Source: Prosapia bicincta
Taxonomy: Eukaryota > Arthropoda > Insecta > Hemiptera > Cercopidae
Reading direction: 5' to 3'
Length of the DNA stretch: 64,000 nucleotides
NCBI GenBank assembly: GCA_036971475.1
Contig: JBAIZL010000010.1
Coordinates: 13,282,526 to 13,346,525, forward strand
The position numbers and the translations under genes were made by a program. Below are positions 32,301 through 47,300 of this stretch, piece after piece. The notes beneath the pieces are model-generated. The model saw nothing but the letters and a program-made list of their open reading frames with translations, made no database searches and was not told the DNA's origin. The first letter of the stretch is position 1. Each line of letters begins with the position of its first letter.

Positions 32301-35300
32301 AAGCTCTTTACATATAACATTGGTGGTTCTTCCATCTGGAGCTGGAATCAATAAACTACTGGAGTAGCTTACTATAGAACATACAGTTGTCCATGTGAGA
32401 AACAGCCATCTCTCAATCACTTCCGGCTCTAAGGGTTTTGCCTGATACTCATGAAGCTCTTTATATATAACATTGGTGGTTCTTCCATCTTGAGCTGGAA
32501 TCACTAAACTACTGGAGGAGCTTACTCTAGAACATACAGTTGTCCATGTGAGACACAGCCATCTCTCAATCACTTCCGACTCTAAGGGCTTTGCCTGATA
32601 CTCATGAAGCTCTTTATATATAACATTGGTGGTTCTTCCATCTGGAGCTGGAATCACTAAACTACTGGAGGAGCTTACTGTAGAACATACAGTTGTCCAT
32701 GTGAGAAACAGCCATCTCTCAATCATTTCCGGCTCTAAGGGTTTTGCCTGATACTCATGAAGCTCTTTATATATAACATTGGTGGTTCTTCCATCTGGAG
32801 CTGGAATCACTAAACTACTGGAGGAGCTTACTGTAGAACATACAGTTGTCCATGTGAGAAACAGCCATCTCTCAATCATTTCCGGCTCTAAGGGTTTTGC
32901 CTGATACTCATGAAGCCCTTTATATATAACATTGGTGGTTCTTCCATCTGGAGCTGGACTCACTAAACTACTGGAGGAGCTTATTATAGAACATACACTT
33001 GTCCATGTGAGAAACAGCCATCTCTCAATCACTTCCGACTCTAAGGGCTTTGCCTGATCCTCATGAAGCTCTTTATATATAACATTGGTGGTTCTTCCAT
33101 CTGGAGCTGGAATCACTAAACTACTGGAGGAGCTTACTGTAGAACATACAGTTGTCCATGTGAGAAACAGCCATCTCTCAATCACTTCCGACTCTAAGGG
33201 CTTTGCCTGATACTCATGAAGCTCTTTATATATAACATTGATGGTTCTTCCATCTGGAGCTGGAATCACTAAACTACTGGAGGAGCTTACTGTAGAACAT
33301 ACAGTTGTCCATGTGAGAAACAGCCATCTCTCAATCACTTCCGACTCTAAGGGCTTTGCCTGATACTCATGAAGCTCTTTATATATAACATTGGTGGTTC
33401 TTCTATCTGGAGCTGGAATCATTAAACTACTGGAGGAGCTTACTATAGAACATACAGTTATCCATGTGAGAAACAGCCATCTCTCAATCACTTCCGGCTC
33501 TAAGGGTTTTGCCTGATACTCATGAAGCTCTTTACATATAACATTGGTGGTTCTTCTATCTGGAGCTGGAATCATTAAACTACTGGAGGAGCTTACTATA
33601 GAACATACAGTTATCCATGTGAGAAACAGCCATCTCTCAATCACTTCCGGCTCTAAGGGTTTTGCCTGATACTCATGAAGCTCTTTATATATAACATTGG
33701 TGGTTCTTCCATCTGGAGCTGGAATCAATAAACTACTGGAGTAGCTTACTATAGAACATACAGTTGTCCATGTGAGAAACAGCCATCTCTCAATCACTTC
33801 CGGCTCTAAGGGTTTTGCCTGATACTCATGAAGCTCTTTATATATAACATTGGTGGTTCTTCCATCTGGAGCTGGAATCACTAAACTACTGGAGGAGCTT
33901 ACTGTAGAACATACAGTTGTCCATGTGAGAAACAGCCATCTCTCAATCACTTCCGGCTCTAAGGGTTTTGCCTGATACTCATGAAGCTCTTTACATATAA
34001 CATTGGTGGTTCTTCTATCTGGAGCTGGAATCACTAAACTACTGGAGGAGCTTACTGTAGAACATACAGTTGTCCATGTGAGAAACGGCCAACTCTCAAT
34101 CACTTCCGGCTCTAAGGGTTTTGCCTGATACTTATGAAGCTCTTTACATATAACATTGGTGGTTCTTCCATCTGGAGCTGGAATCAATAAACTACTGGAG
34201 TAGCTTACTATAGAACATACAGTTGTCCATGTGAGAAACAGCCATCTTTCAATCACTTCCGGCTCTAAGGGTTTTGCCTGATACTCATGAAGCTCTTTAT
34301 ATATAACATTGGTGGTTCTTCCATCTTGAGCTGGAATCACTAAACTACTGGAGGAGCTTACTCTAGAACATACAGTTGTCCATGTGAGACACAGCCATCT
34401 CTCAATCACTTCCGACTCTAAGGGCTTTGCCTGATACTCATGAAGCTCTTTATATATAACATTGGTGGTTCTTCCATCTGGAGCTGGAATCAATAAACTA
34501 CTGGAGTAGCTTACTATAGAACATACAGTTGTCCATGTGAGAAACAGCCATCTCTCAATCACTTCCGGCTCTAAGGGTTTTGCCTGATACTCATGAAGCT
34601 CTTTATATATAACATTGGTGGTTCTTCCATCTGGAGCTGGAATCACTAAACTATTGGAGGAGCTTACTATAGAACATACAGTTGTCCATGTGAGAAACAG
34701 CCATCTCTCAATCACTTCCGGCTCTAAGAGTTTTGCCTGATACTCATGAAGCTCTTTACATATAACATTGGTGGTTCTTCTATCTGGAGCTGGAATCACT
34801 AAACTACTGGAGGAGCTTACTGTAGAACATACAGTTGTCCATGTGAGAAACGGCCAACTCTCAATCACTTCCGGCTCTAAGGGTTTTGCCTGATACTTAT
34901 GAAGCTCTTTACATATAACATTGGTGGTTCTTCCATCTGGAGCTGGAATCAATAAACTACTGGAGTAGCTTACTATAGAACATACAGTTGTCCATGTGAG
35001 AAACAGCCATCTCTCAATCACTTCCGGCTCTAAGGGTTTTGCCTGATACTCATGAAGCTCTTTATATATAACATTGGTGGTTCTTCCATCTTGAGCTGGA
35101 ATCACTAAACTACTGGAGGAGCTTACTCTAGAACATACAGTTGTCCATGTGAGACACAGCCATCTCTCAATCACTTCCGACTCTAAGGGCTTTGCCTGAT
35201 ACTCATGAAGCTCTTTATATATAACATTGGTGGTTCTTCCATCTGGAGCTGGAATCACTAAACTACTGGAGGAGCTTACTGTAGAACATACAGTTGTCCA

Positions 35301-38300
35301 TGTGAGAAACGGCCAACTCTCAATCACTTCCGGCTCTAAGGGTTTTGCCTGATACTTATGAAGCTCTTTACATATAACATTGGTGGTTCTTCCATCTGGA
35401 GCTGGAATCAATAAACTACTGGAGTAGCTTACTATAGAACATACAGTTGTCCATGTGAGAAACAGCCATCTCTCAATCACTTCCGGCTCTAAGGGTTTTG
35501 CCTGATACTCATGAAGCTCTTTATATATAACATTGGTGGTTCTTCCATCTTGAGCTGGAATCACTAAACTACTGGAGGAGGTTACTCTAGAACATACAGT
35601 TGTCCATGTGAGAAACAGCCATCTCTCAATCATTTCCGGCTCTAAGGGTTTTGCCTGATACTCATGAAGCTCTTTATATATAACATTGGTGGTTCTTCCA
35701 TCTTGAGCTGGAATCACTAAACTACTGGAGGAGCTTACTCTAGAACATACAGTTGTCCATGTGAGAAACAGCCATCTCTCAATCATTTCCGGCTCTAAGG
35801 GTTTTGCCTGATACTCATGAAGCTCTTTATATATAACATTGGTGGTTCTTCCATTTGGAGCTGGAATCACTAAACTACTGGAGGAGCTTATTATAGAACA
35901 TACAGTTGTCCATGTGAGAAACAGCCATCTCTCAATCATTTCCGGCTCTAATGGTTTTGCCTGATACTCATGAAGCTCTTTATATATAACATTGGTGGTT
36001 CTTCCATCTGGAGCTGGAATCATTAAACTACTGGAGTAGCTTACTATAGAACATACAGTTGTCCATGTGAGAAACAGCCATCTCTCAATCACTTCCGGCT
36101 CTAAGGGTTTTGCCTGATACTCATGAAGCTCTTTATATATAACATTGGTGGTTCTTCCATCTGGAGCTGGAATCACTAAACTACTGGAGGAGCTTACTAT
36201 AGAACATACAGTTGTCCATGTGAGAAACAGCCATCTCTCAATCACTTCCGGCTCTAAGGGTTTTGCCTGATACTCATGAAGCTCTTTATATATAACATTG
36301 GTGGTTCTTCCATCTGGAGCTGGAATCACTAAACTACTGGAGGAGCTTACTGTAGAACATACAGTTGTCCATGTGAGAAACAGCCATCTCTCAATCACTT
36401 CCGGCTATAAGGGTTTTGCCTGATACTCATGAAGCTCTTTACATATAACATTGGTGGTTCTTCTATCTGGAGCTGGAATCACTAAACTACTGGAGGAGCT
36501 TACTGTAGAACATACAGTTGTCCATGTGAGAAACGGCCAACTCTCAATCACTTCCGGCTCTAAGGGTTTTGCCTGATACTTATGAAGCTCTTTACATATA
36601 ACATTGGTGGTTCTTCCATCTGGAGCTGGAATCACTAAACTACTGGAGTAGCTTACTATAGAACATACAGTTGTCCATGTGAGAAACAGCCATCTCTCAA
36701 TCACTTCCGGCTCTAAGGGTTTTGCCTGATACTCATGAAGCTCTTTATATATAACATTGGTGGTTCTTCCATCTGGAGCTGGAATCACTAAACTACTGGA
36801 GGAGCTTACTGTAGAACATACAGTTGTCCATGTGAGAAACAGCCATCTCTCAATCACTTCCGGCTCTAAGGGTTTTGCCTGATACTCATGAAGCTCTTTA
36901 CATATAACATTGGTGGTTCTTCTATCTGGAGCTGGAATCACTAAACTACTGGAGGAGCTTACTGTAGAACATACAGTTGTCCATGTGAGAAACGGCCAAC
37001 TCTCAATCACTTCCGGCTCTAAGGGTTTTGCCTGATACTTATGAAGCTCTTTACATATAACATTGGTGGTTCTTCCATCTGGAGCTGGAATCAATAAACT
37101 ACTGGAGTAGCTTACTATAGAACATACAGTTGTCCATGTGAGAAACAGCCATCTCTCAATCACTTCCGGCTCTAAGGGTTTTGCCTGATACTCATGAAGC
37201 TCTTTATATATAACATTGGTGGTTCTTCCATCTTGAGCTGGAATCACTAAACTACTGGAGGAGCTTACTCTAGAACATACAGTTGTCCATGTGAGACACA
37301 GCCATCTCTCAATCACTTCCGACTCTAAGGGCTTTGCCTGATACTCATGAAGCTCTTTATATATAACATTGGTGGTTCTTCCATCTGGAGCTGGAATCAC
37401 TAAACTACTGGAGGAGCTTACTGTAGAACATACAGTTGTCCATGTGAGAAACAGCCATCTCTCAATCATTTCCGGCTCTAAGGGTTTTGCCTGATACTCA
37501 TGAAGCTCTTTATATATAACATTGGTGGTTCTTCCATCTGGAGCTGGAATCACTAAACTACTGGAGGAGCTTACTGTAGAACATACAGTTGTCCATGTGA
37601 GAAACAGCCATCTCTCAATCATTTCCGGCTCTAAGGGTTTTGCCTGATACTCATGAAGCCCTTTATATATAACATTGGTGGTTCTTCCATCTGGAGCTGG
37701 ACTCACTAAACTACTGGAGGAGCTTATTATAGAACATACAGTTGTCCATGTGAGAAACAGCCATCTCTCAATCACTTCCGACTCTAAGGGCTTTGCCTGA
37801 TCCTCATGAAGCTCTTTATATATAACATTGGTGGTTCTTCCATCTGGAGCTGGAATCACTAAACTACTGGAGGAGCTTACTGTAGAACATACAGTTGTCC
37901 ATGTGAGAAACAGCCATCTCTCAATCACTTCCGACTCTAAGGGCTTTGCCTGATACTCATGAAGCTCTTTATATATAACATTGATGGTTCTTCCATCTGG
38001 AGCTGGAATCACTAAACTACTGGAGGAGCTTACTGTAGAACATACAGTTGTCCATGTGAGAAACAGCCATCTCTCAATCACTTCCGACTCTAAGGGCTTT
38101 GCCTGATACTCATGAAGCTCTTTATATATAACATTGGTGGTTCTTCTATCTGGAGCTGGAATCATTAAACTACTGGAGGAGCTTACTATAGAACATACAG
38201 TTATCCATGTGAGAAACAGCCATCTCTCAATCACTTCCGGCTCTAAGGGTTTTGCCTGATACTCATGAAGCTCTTTACATATAACATTGGTGGTTCTTCT

Positions 38301-41300
38301 ATCTGGAGCTGGAATCATTAAACTACTGGAGGAGCTTACTATAGAACATACAGTTATCCATGTGAGAAACAGCCATCTCTCAATCACTTCCGGCTCTAAG
38401 GGTTTTGCCTGATACTCATGAAGCTCTTTATATATAACATTGGTGGTTCTTCCATCTGGAGCTGGAATCAATAAACTACTGGAGTAGCTTACTATAGAAC
38501 ATACAGTTGTCCATGTGAGAAACAGCCATCTCTCAATCACTTCCGGCTCTAAGGGTTTTGCCTGATACTCATGAAGCTCTTTATATATAACATTGGTGGT
38601 TCTTCCATCTGGAGCTGGAATCACTAAACTACTGGAGGAGCTTACTGTAGAACATACAGTTGTCCATGTGAGAAACAGCCATCTCTCAATCACTTCCGGC
38701 TCTAAGGGTTTTGCCTGATACTCATGAAGCTCTTTACATATAACATTGGTGGTTCTTCTATCTGGAGCTGGAATCACTAAACTACTGGAGGAGCTTACTG
38801 TAGAACATACAGTTGTCCATGTGAGAAACGGCCAACTCTCAATCACTTCCGGCTCTAAGGGTTTTGCCTGATACTTATGAAGCTCTTTACATATAACATT
38901 GGTGGTTCTTCCATCTGGAGCTGGAATCAATAAACTACTGGAGTAGCTTACTATAGAACATACAGTTGTCCATGTGAGAAACAGCCATCTTTCAATCACT
39001 TCCGGCTCTAAGGGTTTTGCCTGATACTCATGAAGCTCTTTATATATAACATTGGTGGTTCTTCCATCTTGAGCTGGAATCACTAAACTACTGGAGGAGC
39101 TTACTCTAGAACATACAGTTGTCCATGTGAGACACAGCCATCTCTCAATCACTTCCGACTCTAAGGGCTTTGCCTGATACTCATGAAGCTCTTTATATAT
39201 AACATTGGTGGTTCTTCCATCTGGAGCTGGAATCAATAAACTACTGGAGTAGCTTACTATAGAACATACAGTTGTCCATGTGAGAAACAGCCATCTCTCA
39301 ATCACTTCCGGCTCTAAGGGTTTTGCCTGATACTCATGAAGCTCTTTATATATAACATTGGTGGTTCTTCCATCTGGAGCTGGAATCACTAAACTATTGG
39401 AGGAGCTTACTATAGAACATACAGTTGTCCATGTGAGAAACAGCCATCTCTCAATCACTTCCGGCTCTAAGAGTTTTGCCTGATACTCATGAAGCTCTTT
39501 ACATATAACATTGGTGGTTCTTCTATCTGGAGCTGGAATCACTAAACTACTGGAGGAGCTTACTGTAGAACATACAGTTGTCCATGTGAGAAACGGCCAA
39601 CTCTCAATCACTTCCGGCTCTAAGGGTTTTGCCTGATACTTATGAAGCTCTTTACATATAACATTGGTGGTTCTTCCATCTGGAGCTGGAATCAATAAAC
39701 TACTGGAGTAGCTTACTATAGAACATACAGTTGTCCATGTGAGAAACAGCCATCTCTCAATCACTTCCGGCTCTAAGGGTTTTGCCTGATACTCATGAAG
39801 CTCTTTATATATAACATTGGTGGTTCTTCCATCTTGAGCTGGAATCACTAAACTACTGGAGGAGCTTACTCTAGAACATACAGTTGTCCATGTGAGACAC
39901 AGCCATCTCTCAATCACTTCCGACTCTAAGGGCTTTGCCTGATACTCATGAAGCTCTTTATATATAACATTGGTGGTTCTTCCATCTGGAGCTGGAATCA
40001 CTAAACTACTGGAGGAGCTTACTGTAGAACATACAGTTGTCCATGTGAGAAACGGCCAACTCTCAATCACTTCCGGCTCTAAGGGTTTTGCCTGATACTT
40101 ATGAAGCTCTTTACATATAACATTGGTGGTTCTTCCATCTGGAGCTGGAATCAATAAACTACTGGAGTAGCTTACTATAGAACATACAGTTGTCCATGTG
40201 AGAAACAGCCATCTCTCAATCACTTCCGACTCTAAGGGCTTTGCCTGATACTCATGAAGCTCTTTATATATAACATTGGTGGTTCTTCTATCTGGAGCTG
40301 GAATCATTAAACTACTGGAGGAGCTTACTATAGAACATACAGTTATCCATGTGAGAAACAGCCATCTCTCAATCACTTCCGGCTCTAAGGGTTTTGCCTG
40401 ATACTCATGAAGCTCTTTACATATAACATTGGTGGTTCTTCTATCTGGAGCTGGAATCATTAAACTACTGGAGGAGCTTACTATAGAACATACAGTTATC
40501 CATGTGAGAAACAGCCATCTCTCAATCACTTCCGGCTCTAAGGGTTTTGCCTGATACTCATGAAGCTCTTTATATATAACATTGGTGGTTCTTCCATCTG
40601 GAGCTGGAATCAATAAACTACTGGAGTAGCTTACTATAGAACATACAGTTGTCCATGTGAGAAACAGCCATCTCTCAATCACTTCCGGCTCTAAGGGTTT
40701 TGCCTGATACTCATGAAGCTCTTTATATATAACATTGGTGGTTCTTCCATCTGGAGCTGGAATCACTAAACTACTGGAGGAGCTTACTGTAGAACATACA
40801 GTTGTCCATGTGAGAAACAGCCATCTCTCAATCACTTCCGGCTCTAAGGGTTTTGCCTGATACTCATGAAGCTCTTTACATATAACATTGGTGGTTCTTC
40901 TATCTGGAGCTGGAATCACTAAACTACTGGAGGAGCTTACTGTAGAACATACAGTTGTCCATGTGAGAAACGGCCAACTCTCAATCACTTCCGGCTCTAA
41001 GGGTTTTGCCTGATACTTATGAAGCTCTTTACATATAACATTGGTGGTTCTTCCATCTGGAGCTGGAATCAATAAACTACTGGAGTAGCTTACTATAGAA
41101 CATACAGTTGTCCATGTGAGAAACAGCCATCTTTCAATCACTTCCGGCTCTAAGGGTTTTGCCTGATACTCATGAAGCTCTTTATATATAACATTGGTGG
41201 TTCTTCCATCTTGAGCTGGAATCACTAAACTACTGGAGGAGCTTACTCTAGAACATACAGTTGTCCATGTGAGACACAGCCATCTCTCAATCACTTCCGA

Positions 41301-44300
41301 CTCTAAGGGCTTTGCCTGATACTCATGAAGCTCTTTATATATAACATTGGTGGTTCTTCCATCTGGAGCTGGAATCAATAAACTACTGGAGTAGCTTACT
41401 ATAGAACATACAGTTGTCCATGTGAGAAACAGCCATCTCTCAATCACTTCCGGCTCTAAGGGTTTTGCCTGATACTCATGAAGCTCTTTATATATAACAT
41501 TGGTGGTTCTTCCATCTGGAGCTGGAATCACTAAACTATTGGAGGAGCTTACTATAGAACATACAGTTGTCCATGTGAGAAACAGCCATCTCTCAATCAC
41601 TTCCGGCTCTAAGAGTTTTGCCTGATACTCATGAAGCTCTTTACATATAACATTGGTGGTTCTTCTATCTGGAGCTGGAATCACTAAACTACTGGAGGAG
41701 CTTACTGTAGAACATACAGTTGTCCATGTGAGAAACGGCCAACTCTCAATCACTTCCGGCTCTAAGGGTTTTGCCTGATACTTATGAAGCTCTTTACATA
41801 TAACATTGGTGGTTCTTCCATCTGGAGCTGGAATCAATAAACTACTGGAGTAGCTTACTATAGAACATACAGTTGTCCATGTGAGAAACAGCCATCTCTC
41901 AATCACTTCCGGCTCTAAGGGTTTTGCCTGATACTCATGAAGCTCTTTATATATAACATTGGTGGTTCTTCCATCTTGAGCTGGAATCACTAAACTACTG
42001 GAGGAGCTTACTCTAGAACATACAGTTGTCCATGTGAGACACAGCCATCTCTCAATCACTTCCGACTCTAAGGGCTTTGCCTGATACTCATGAAGCTCTT
42101 TATATATAACATTGGTGGTTCTTCCATCTGGAGCTGGAATCACTAAACTACTGGAGGAGCTTACTGTAGAACATACAGTTGTCCATGTGAGAAACGGCCA
42201 ACTCTCAATCACTTCCGGCTCTAAGGGTTTTGCCTGATACTTATGAAGCTCTTTACATATAACATTGGTGGTTCTTCCATCTGGAGCTGGAATCAATAAA
42301 CTACTGGAGTAGCGTACTATAGAACATACAGTTGTCCATGTGAGAAACAGCCATCTCTCAATCACTTCCGGCTCTAAGGGTTTTGCCTGATACTCATGAA
42401 GCTCTTTATATATAACATTGGTGGTTCTTCCATCTGGAGCTGGAATCACTAAACTACTGGAGGAGCTTACTATAGAACATACAGTTGTCCATGTGAGAAA
42501 CAGCCATCTCTCAATCACTTCCGGCTCTAAGAGTTTTGCCTGATACTCATGAAGCTCTTTACATATAACATTGGTGGTTCTTCTATCTGGAGCTGGAATC
42601 ACTAAACTACTGGAGGAGCTTACTGTAGAACATACAGTTGTCCATGTGAGAAACGGCCAACTCTCAATCACTTCCGGCTCTAAGGGTTTTGCCTGATACT
42701 TATGAAGCTCTTTACATATAACATTGGTGGTTCTTCCATCTGGAGCTGGAATCAATAAACTACTGGAGGAGCTTACTATAGAACATACAGTTGTCCATGT
42801 GAGAAACAGCCATCTCTCAATCACTTCCGGCTCTAAGGGTTTTGCCTGATACTCATGAAGCTCTTTATATATAACATTGGTGGTTCTTCCATCTGGAGCT
42901 GGAATCACTAAACTACTGGAGGAGCTTACTGTAGAACATACAGTTGTCCATGTGAGAAACAGCCATCTCTCAATCACTTCCGACTCTAAGGGCTTTGCCT
43001 GATACTCATGAAGCTCTTTATATATAACATTGATGGTTCTTCCATCTGGAGCTGGAATCACTAAACTACTGGAGGAGCTTACTGTAGAACATACAGTTGT
43101 CCATGTGAGAAACAGCCATCTCTCAATCACTTCCGACTCTAAGGGCTTTGCCTGATACTCATGAAGCTCTTTATATATAACATTGGTGGTTCTTCTATCT
43201 GGAGCTGGAATCATTAAACTACTGGAGGAGCTTACTATAGAACATACAGTTATCCATGTGAGAAACAGCCATCTCTCAATCACTTCCGGCTCTAAGGGTT
43301 TTGCCTGATACTCATGAAGCTCTTTACATATAACATTGGTGGTTCTTCTATCTGGAGCTGGAATCATTAAACTACTGGAGGAGCTTACTATAGAACATAC
43401 AGTTATCCATGTGAGAAACAGCCATCTCTCAATCACTTCCGGCTCTAAGGGTTTTGCCTGATACTCATGAAGCTCTTTATATATAACATTGGTGGTTCTT
43501 CCATCTGGAGCTGGAATCACTAAACTACTGGAGGAGCTTACTGTAGAACATACAGTTGTCCATGTGAGAAACAGCCATCTCTCAATCACTTCCGGCTCTA
43601 AGGGTTTTGCCTGATACTCATGAAGCTCTTTATATATAACATTGGTGGTTCTTCCATCTGGAGCTGGAATCACTAAACTACTGGAGGAGCTTACTGTAGA
43701 ACATACAGTTGTCCATGTGAGAAACGGCCAACTCTCAATCACTTCCGGCTCTAAGGGTTTTGCCTGATACTTATGAAGCTCTTTACATATAACATTGGTG
43801 GTTCTTCCATCTGGAGCTGGAATCAATAAACTACTGGAGTAGCGTACTATAGAACATACAGTTGTCCATGTGAGAAACAGCCATCTCTCAATCACTTCCG
43901 GCTCTAAGGGTTTTGCCTGATACTCATGAAGCTCTTTATATATAACATTGGTGGTTCTTCCATCTGGAGCTGGAATCACTAAACTACTGGAGGAGCTTAC
44001 TATAGAACATACAGTTGTCCATGTGAGAAACAGCCATCTCTCAATCACTTCCGGCTCTAAGAGTTTTGCCTGATACTCATGAAGCTCTTTACATATAACA
44101 TTGGTGGTTCTTCTATCTGGAGCTGGAATCACTAAACTACTGGAGGAGCTTACTGTAGAACATACAGTTGTCCATGTGAGAAACGGCCAACTCTCAATCA
44201 CTTCCGGCTCTAAGGGTTTTGCCTGATACTTATGAAGCTCTTTACATATAACATTGGTGGTTCTTCCATCTGGAGCTGGAATCAATAAACTACTGGAGGA

Positions 44301-47300
44301 GCTTACTATAGAACATACAGTTGTCCATGTGAGAAACAGCCATCTCTCAATCACTTCCGGCTCTAAGGGTTTTGCCTGATACTCATGAAGCTCTTTATAT
44401 ATAACATTGGTGGTTCTTCCATCTTGAGCTGGAATCACTAAACTACTGGAGGAGCTTACTATAGAACATACAGTTGTCCATGTGAGAAACAGCCATCTCT
44501 CAATCACTTCCGACTCTAAGGGCTTTGCCTGATACTCATGAAGCTCTTTATATATAACATTGGTGGTTCTTCCATCTGGAGCTGGAATCACTAAACTACT
44601 GGAGGAGCTTACTCTAGAACATACAGTTGTCCATGTGAGAAACAGCCATCTCTCAATCACTTCCGACTCTAAGGGCTTTGCCTGATACTCATGAAGCTCT
44701 TTATATATAACATTGGTGGTTCTTCTATCTGGAGCTGGAATCACTAAACTACTGGAGGAGCTTACTCTAGAACATACAGTTGTCCATGTGAGACACAGCC
44801 ATCTCTCAATCACTTCCGACTCTAAGGGCTTTGCCTGATACTCATGAAGCTCTTTATATATAACATTGGTGGTTCTTCCATCTGGAGCTGGAATCACTAA
44901 ACTACTGGAGGAGCTTACTGTAGAACATACAGTTGTCCATGTGAGAAACAGCCATCTCTCAATCATTTCCGGCTCTAAGGGTTTTGCCTGATACTCATGA
45001 AGCTCTTTATATATAACATTGGTGGTTCTTCCATCTGGAGCTGGAATCACTAAACTACTGGAGGAGCTTACTGTAGAACATACAGTTGTCCATGTGAGAA
45101 ACAGCCATCTCTCAATCATTTCCGGCTCTAAGGGTTTTGCCTGATACTCATGAAGCTCTTTATATATAACATTGGTGGTTCTTCCATCTGGAGCTGGAAT
45201 CACTAAACTACTGGAGGAGCTTATTATAGAACATACAGTTGTCCATGTGAGAAACAGCCATCTCTCAATCACTTCCGACTCTAAGGGCTTTGCCTGATCC
45301 TCATGAAGCTCTTTATATATAACATTGGTGGTTCTTCCATCTGGAGCTGGAATCACTAAACTACTGGAGGAGCTTACTGTAGAACATACAGTTGTCCATG
45401 TGAGAAACAGCCATCTCTCAATCACTTCCGACTCTAAGTTCTTTGCCTGATACTCATGAAGCTCTTTATATATAACATTGATGGTTCTTCCATCTGGAGC
45501 TGGAATCACTAAACTACTGGAGGAGCTTACTGTAGAACATACAGTTGTCCATGTGAGAAACAGCCATCTCTCAATCACTTCCGACTCTAAGGGCTTTGCC
45601 TGATACTCATGAAGCTCTTTATATATAACATTGGTGGTTCTTCTATCTGGAGCTGGAATCATTAAACTACTGGAGGAGCTTACTATAGAACATACAGTTA
45701 TCCATGTGAGAAACAGCCATCTCTCAATCACTTCCGGCTCTAAGGGTTTTGCCTGATACTCATGAAGCTCTTTACATATAACATTGGTGGTTCTTCTATC
45801 TGGAGCTGGAATCATTAAACTACTGGAGGAGCTTACTATAGAACATACAGTTATCCATGTGAGAAACAGCCATCTCTCAATCACTTCCGGCTCTAAGGGT
45901 TTTGCCTGATACTCATGAAGCTCTTTATATATAACATTGGTGGTTCTTCCATCTGGAGCTGGAATCACTAAACTACTGGAGGAGCTTACTGTAGAACATA
46001 CAGTTGTCCATGTGAGAAACAGCCATCTCTCAATCACTTCCGGCTCTAAGGGTTTTGCCTGATACTCATGAAGCTCTTTATATATAACATTGGTGGTTCT
46101 TCCATCTGGAGCTGGAATCACTAAACTACTGGAGGAGCTTACTATAGAACATACAGTTGTCCATGTGAGACACAGCCATCTCTCAATCACTTCCGGCTCT
46201 AAGGGTTTTGCCTGATACTCATGAAGCTCTTTATATATAACATTGGTGGTTCTTCCATCTGGAGCTGGAATCACTAAACTACTGGAGGAGCTTACTGTAG
46301 AACATACAGTTGTCCATGTGAGAAACAGCCATCTCTCAATCATTTCCGGCTCTAAGGGTTTTGCCTGATACTCATGAAGCTCTTTATATATAACATTGGT
46401 GGTTCTTCCATCTGGAGCTGGAATCACTAAACTACTGGAGGAGCTTACTGTAGAACATACAGTTGTCCATGCGAGAAACAGCCATCTCTCAATCACTTCC
46501 GGCTCTAAGGGTTTTGCCTGATACTCATGAAGCTCTTTATATATAACATTGGTGGTTCTTATATCTGGAGCTGGAATCACTAAACTACTGGAGGAGCTTA
46601 CTGTAGAACATACAGTTGTCCATGTGAGAAACAGCCATCTCTCAATCATTTCCGGCTCTAAGGGTTTTGCCTGATACTCATGAAGCTCTTTATATATAAC
46701 ATTGGTGGTTCTTCCATCTTGAGCTGGAATCACTAAACTACTGGAGGAGCTTATTATAGAACATACAGTTGTCCATGTGAGAAACAGCCATCTCTCAATC
46801 ACTTCCGGCTCTAAGGGTTTTGCCTGATACTCATGAAGCTCTTTATATATAACATTGGTGGTTCTTCCATCTGGAGCTGGAATCATTAAACTACTGGAGG
46901 AGCTTACTCTAGAACATACAGTTGTCCATGTGAGAAACAGCCATCTCTCAATCATTTCCGGCTCTAAGGGTTTTGCCTGATACTCATGAAGCTCTTTATA
47001 TATACCATTGGTGGTTCTTCCATCTGGAGCTGGAATCACTAAACTACTGGAGGAGCTTACTGTAGAACATACAGTTGTCCATGTGAGAAACAGCCATCTC
47101 TCAATCATTTCCGGCTCTAAGGGTTTTGCCTGATACTCATGAAGCTCTTTATATATAACATTGGTGGTTCTTCCATCTGGAGCTGGAATCACTAAACTAC
47201 TGGAGGAGCTTACTATAGAACATACAGTTGTCCATGTGAGACACAGCAATCTCTCAATCACTTCCGGCTCTAAGGGTTTTGCCTGATACTCATGAAGCTC

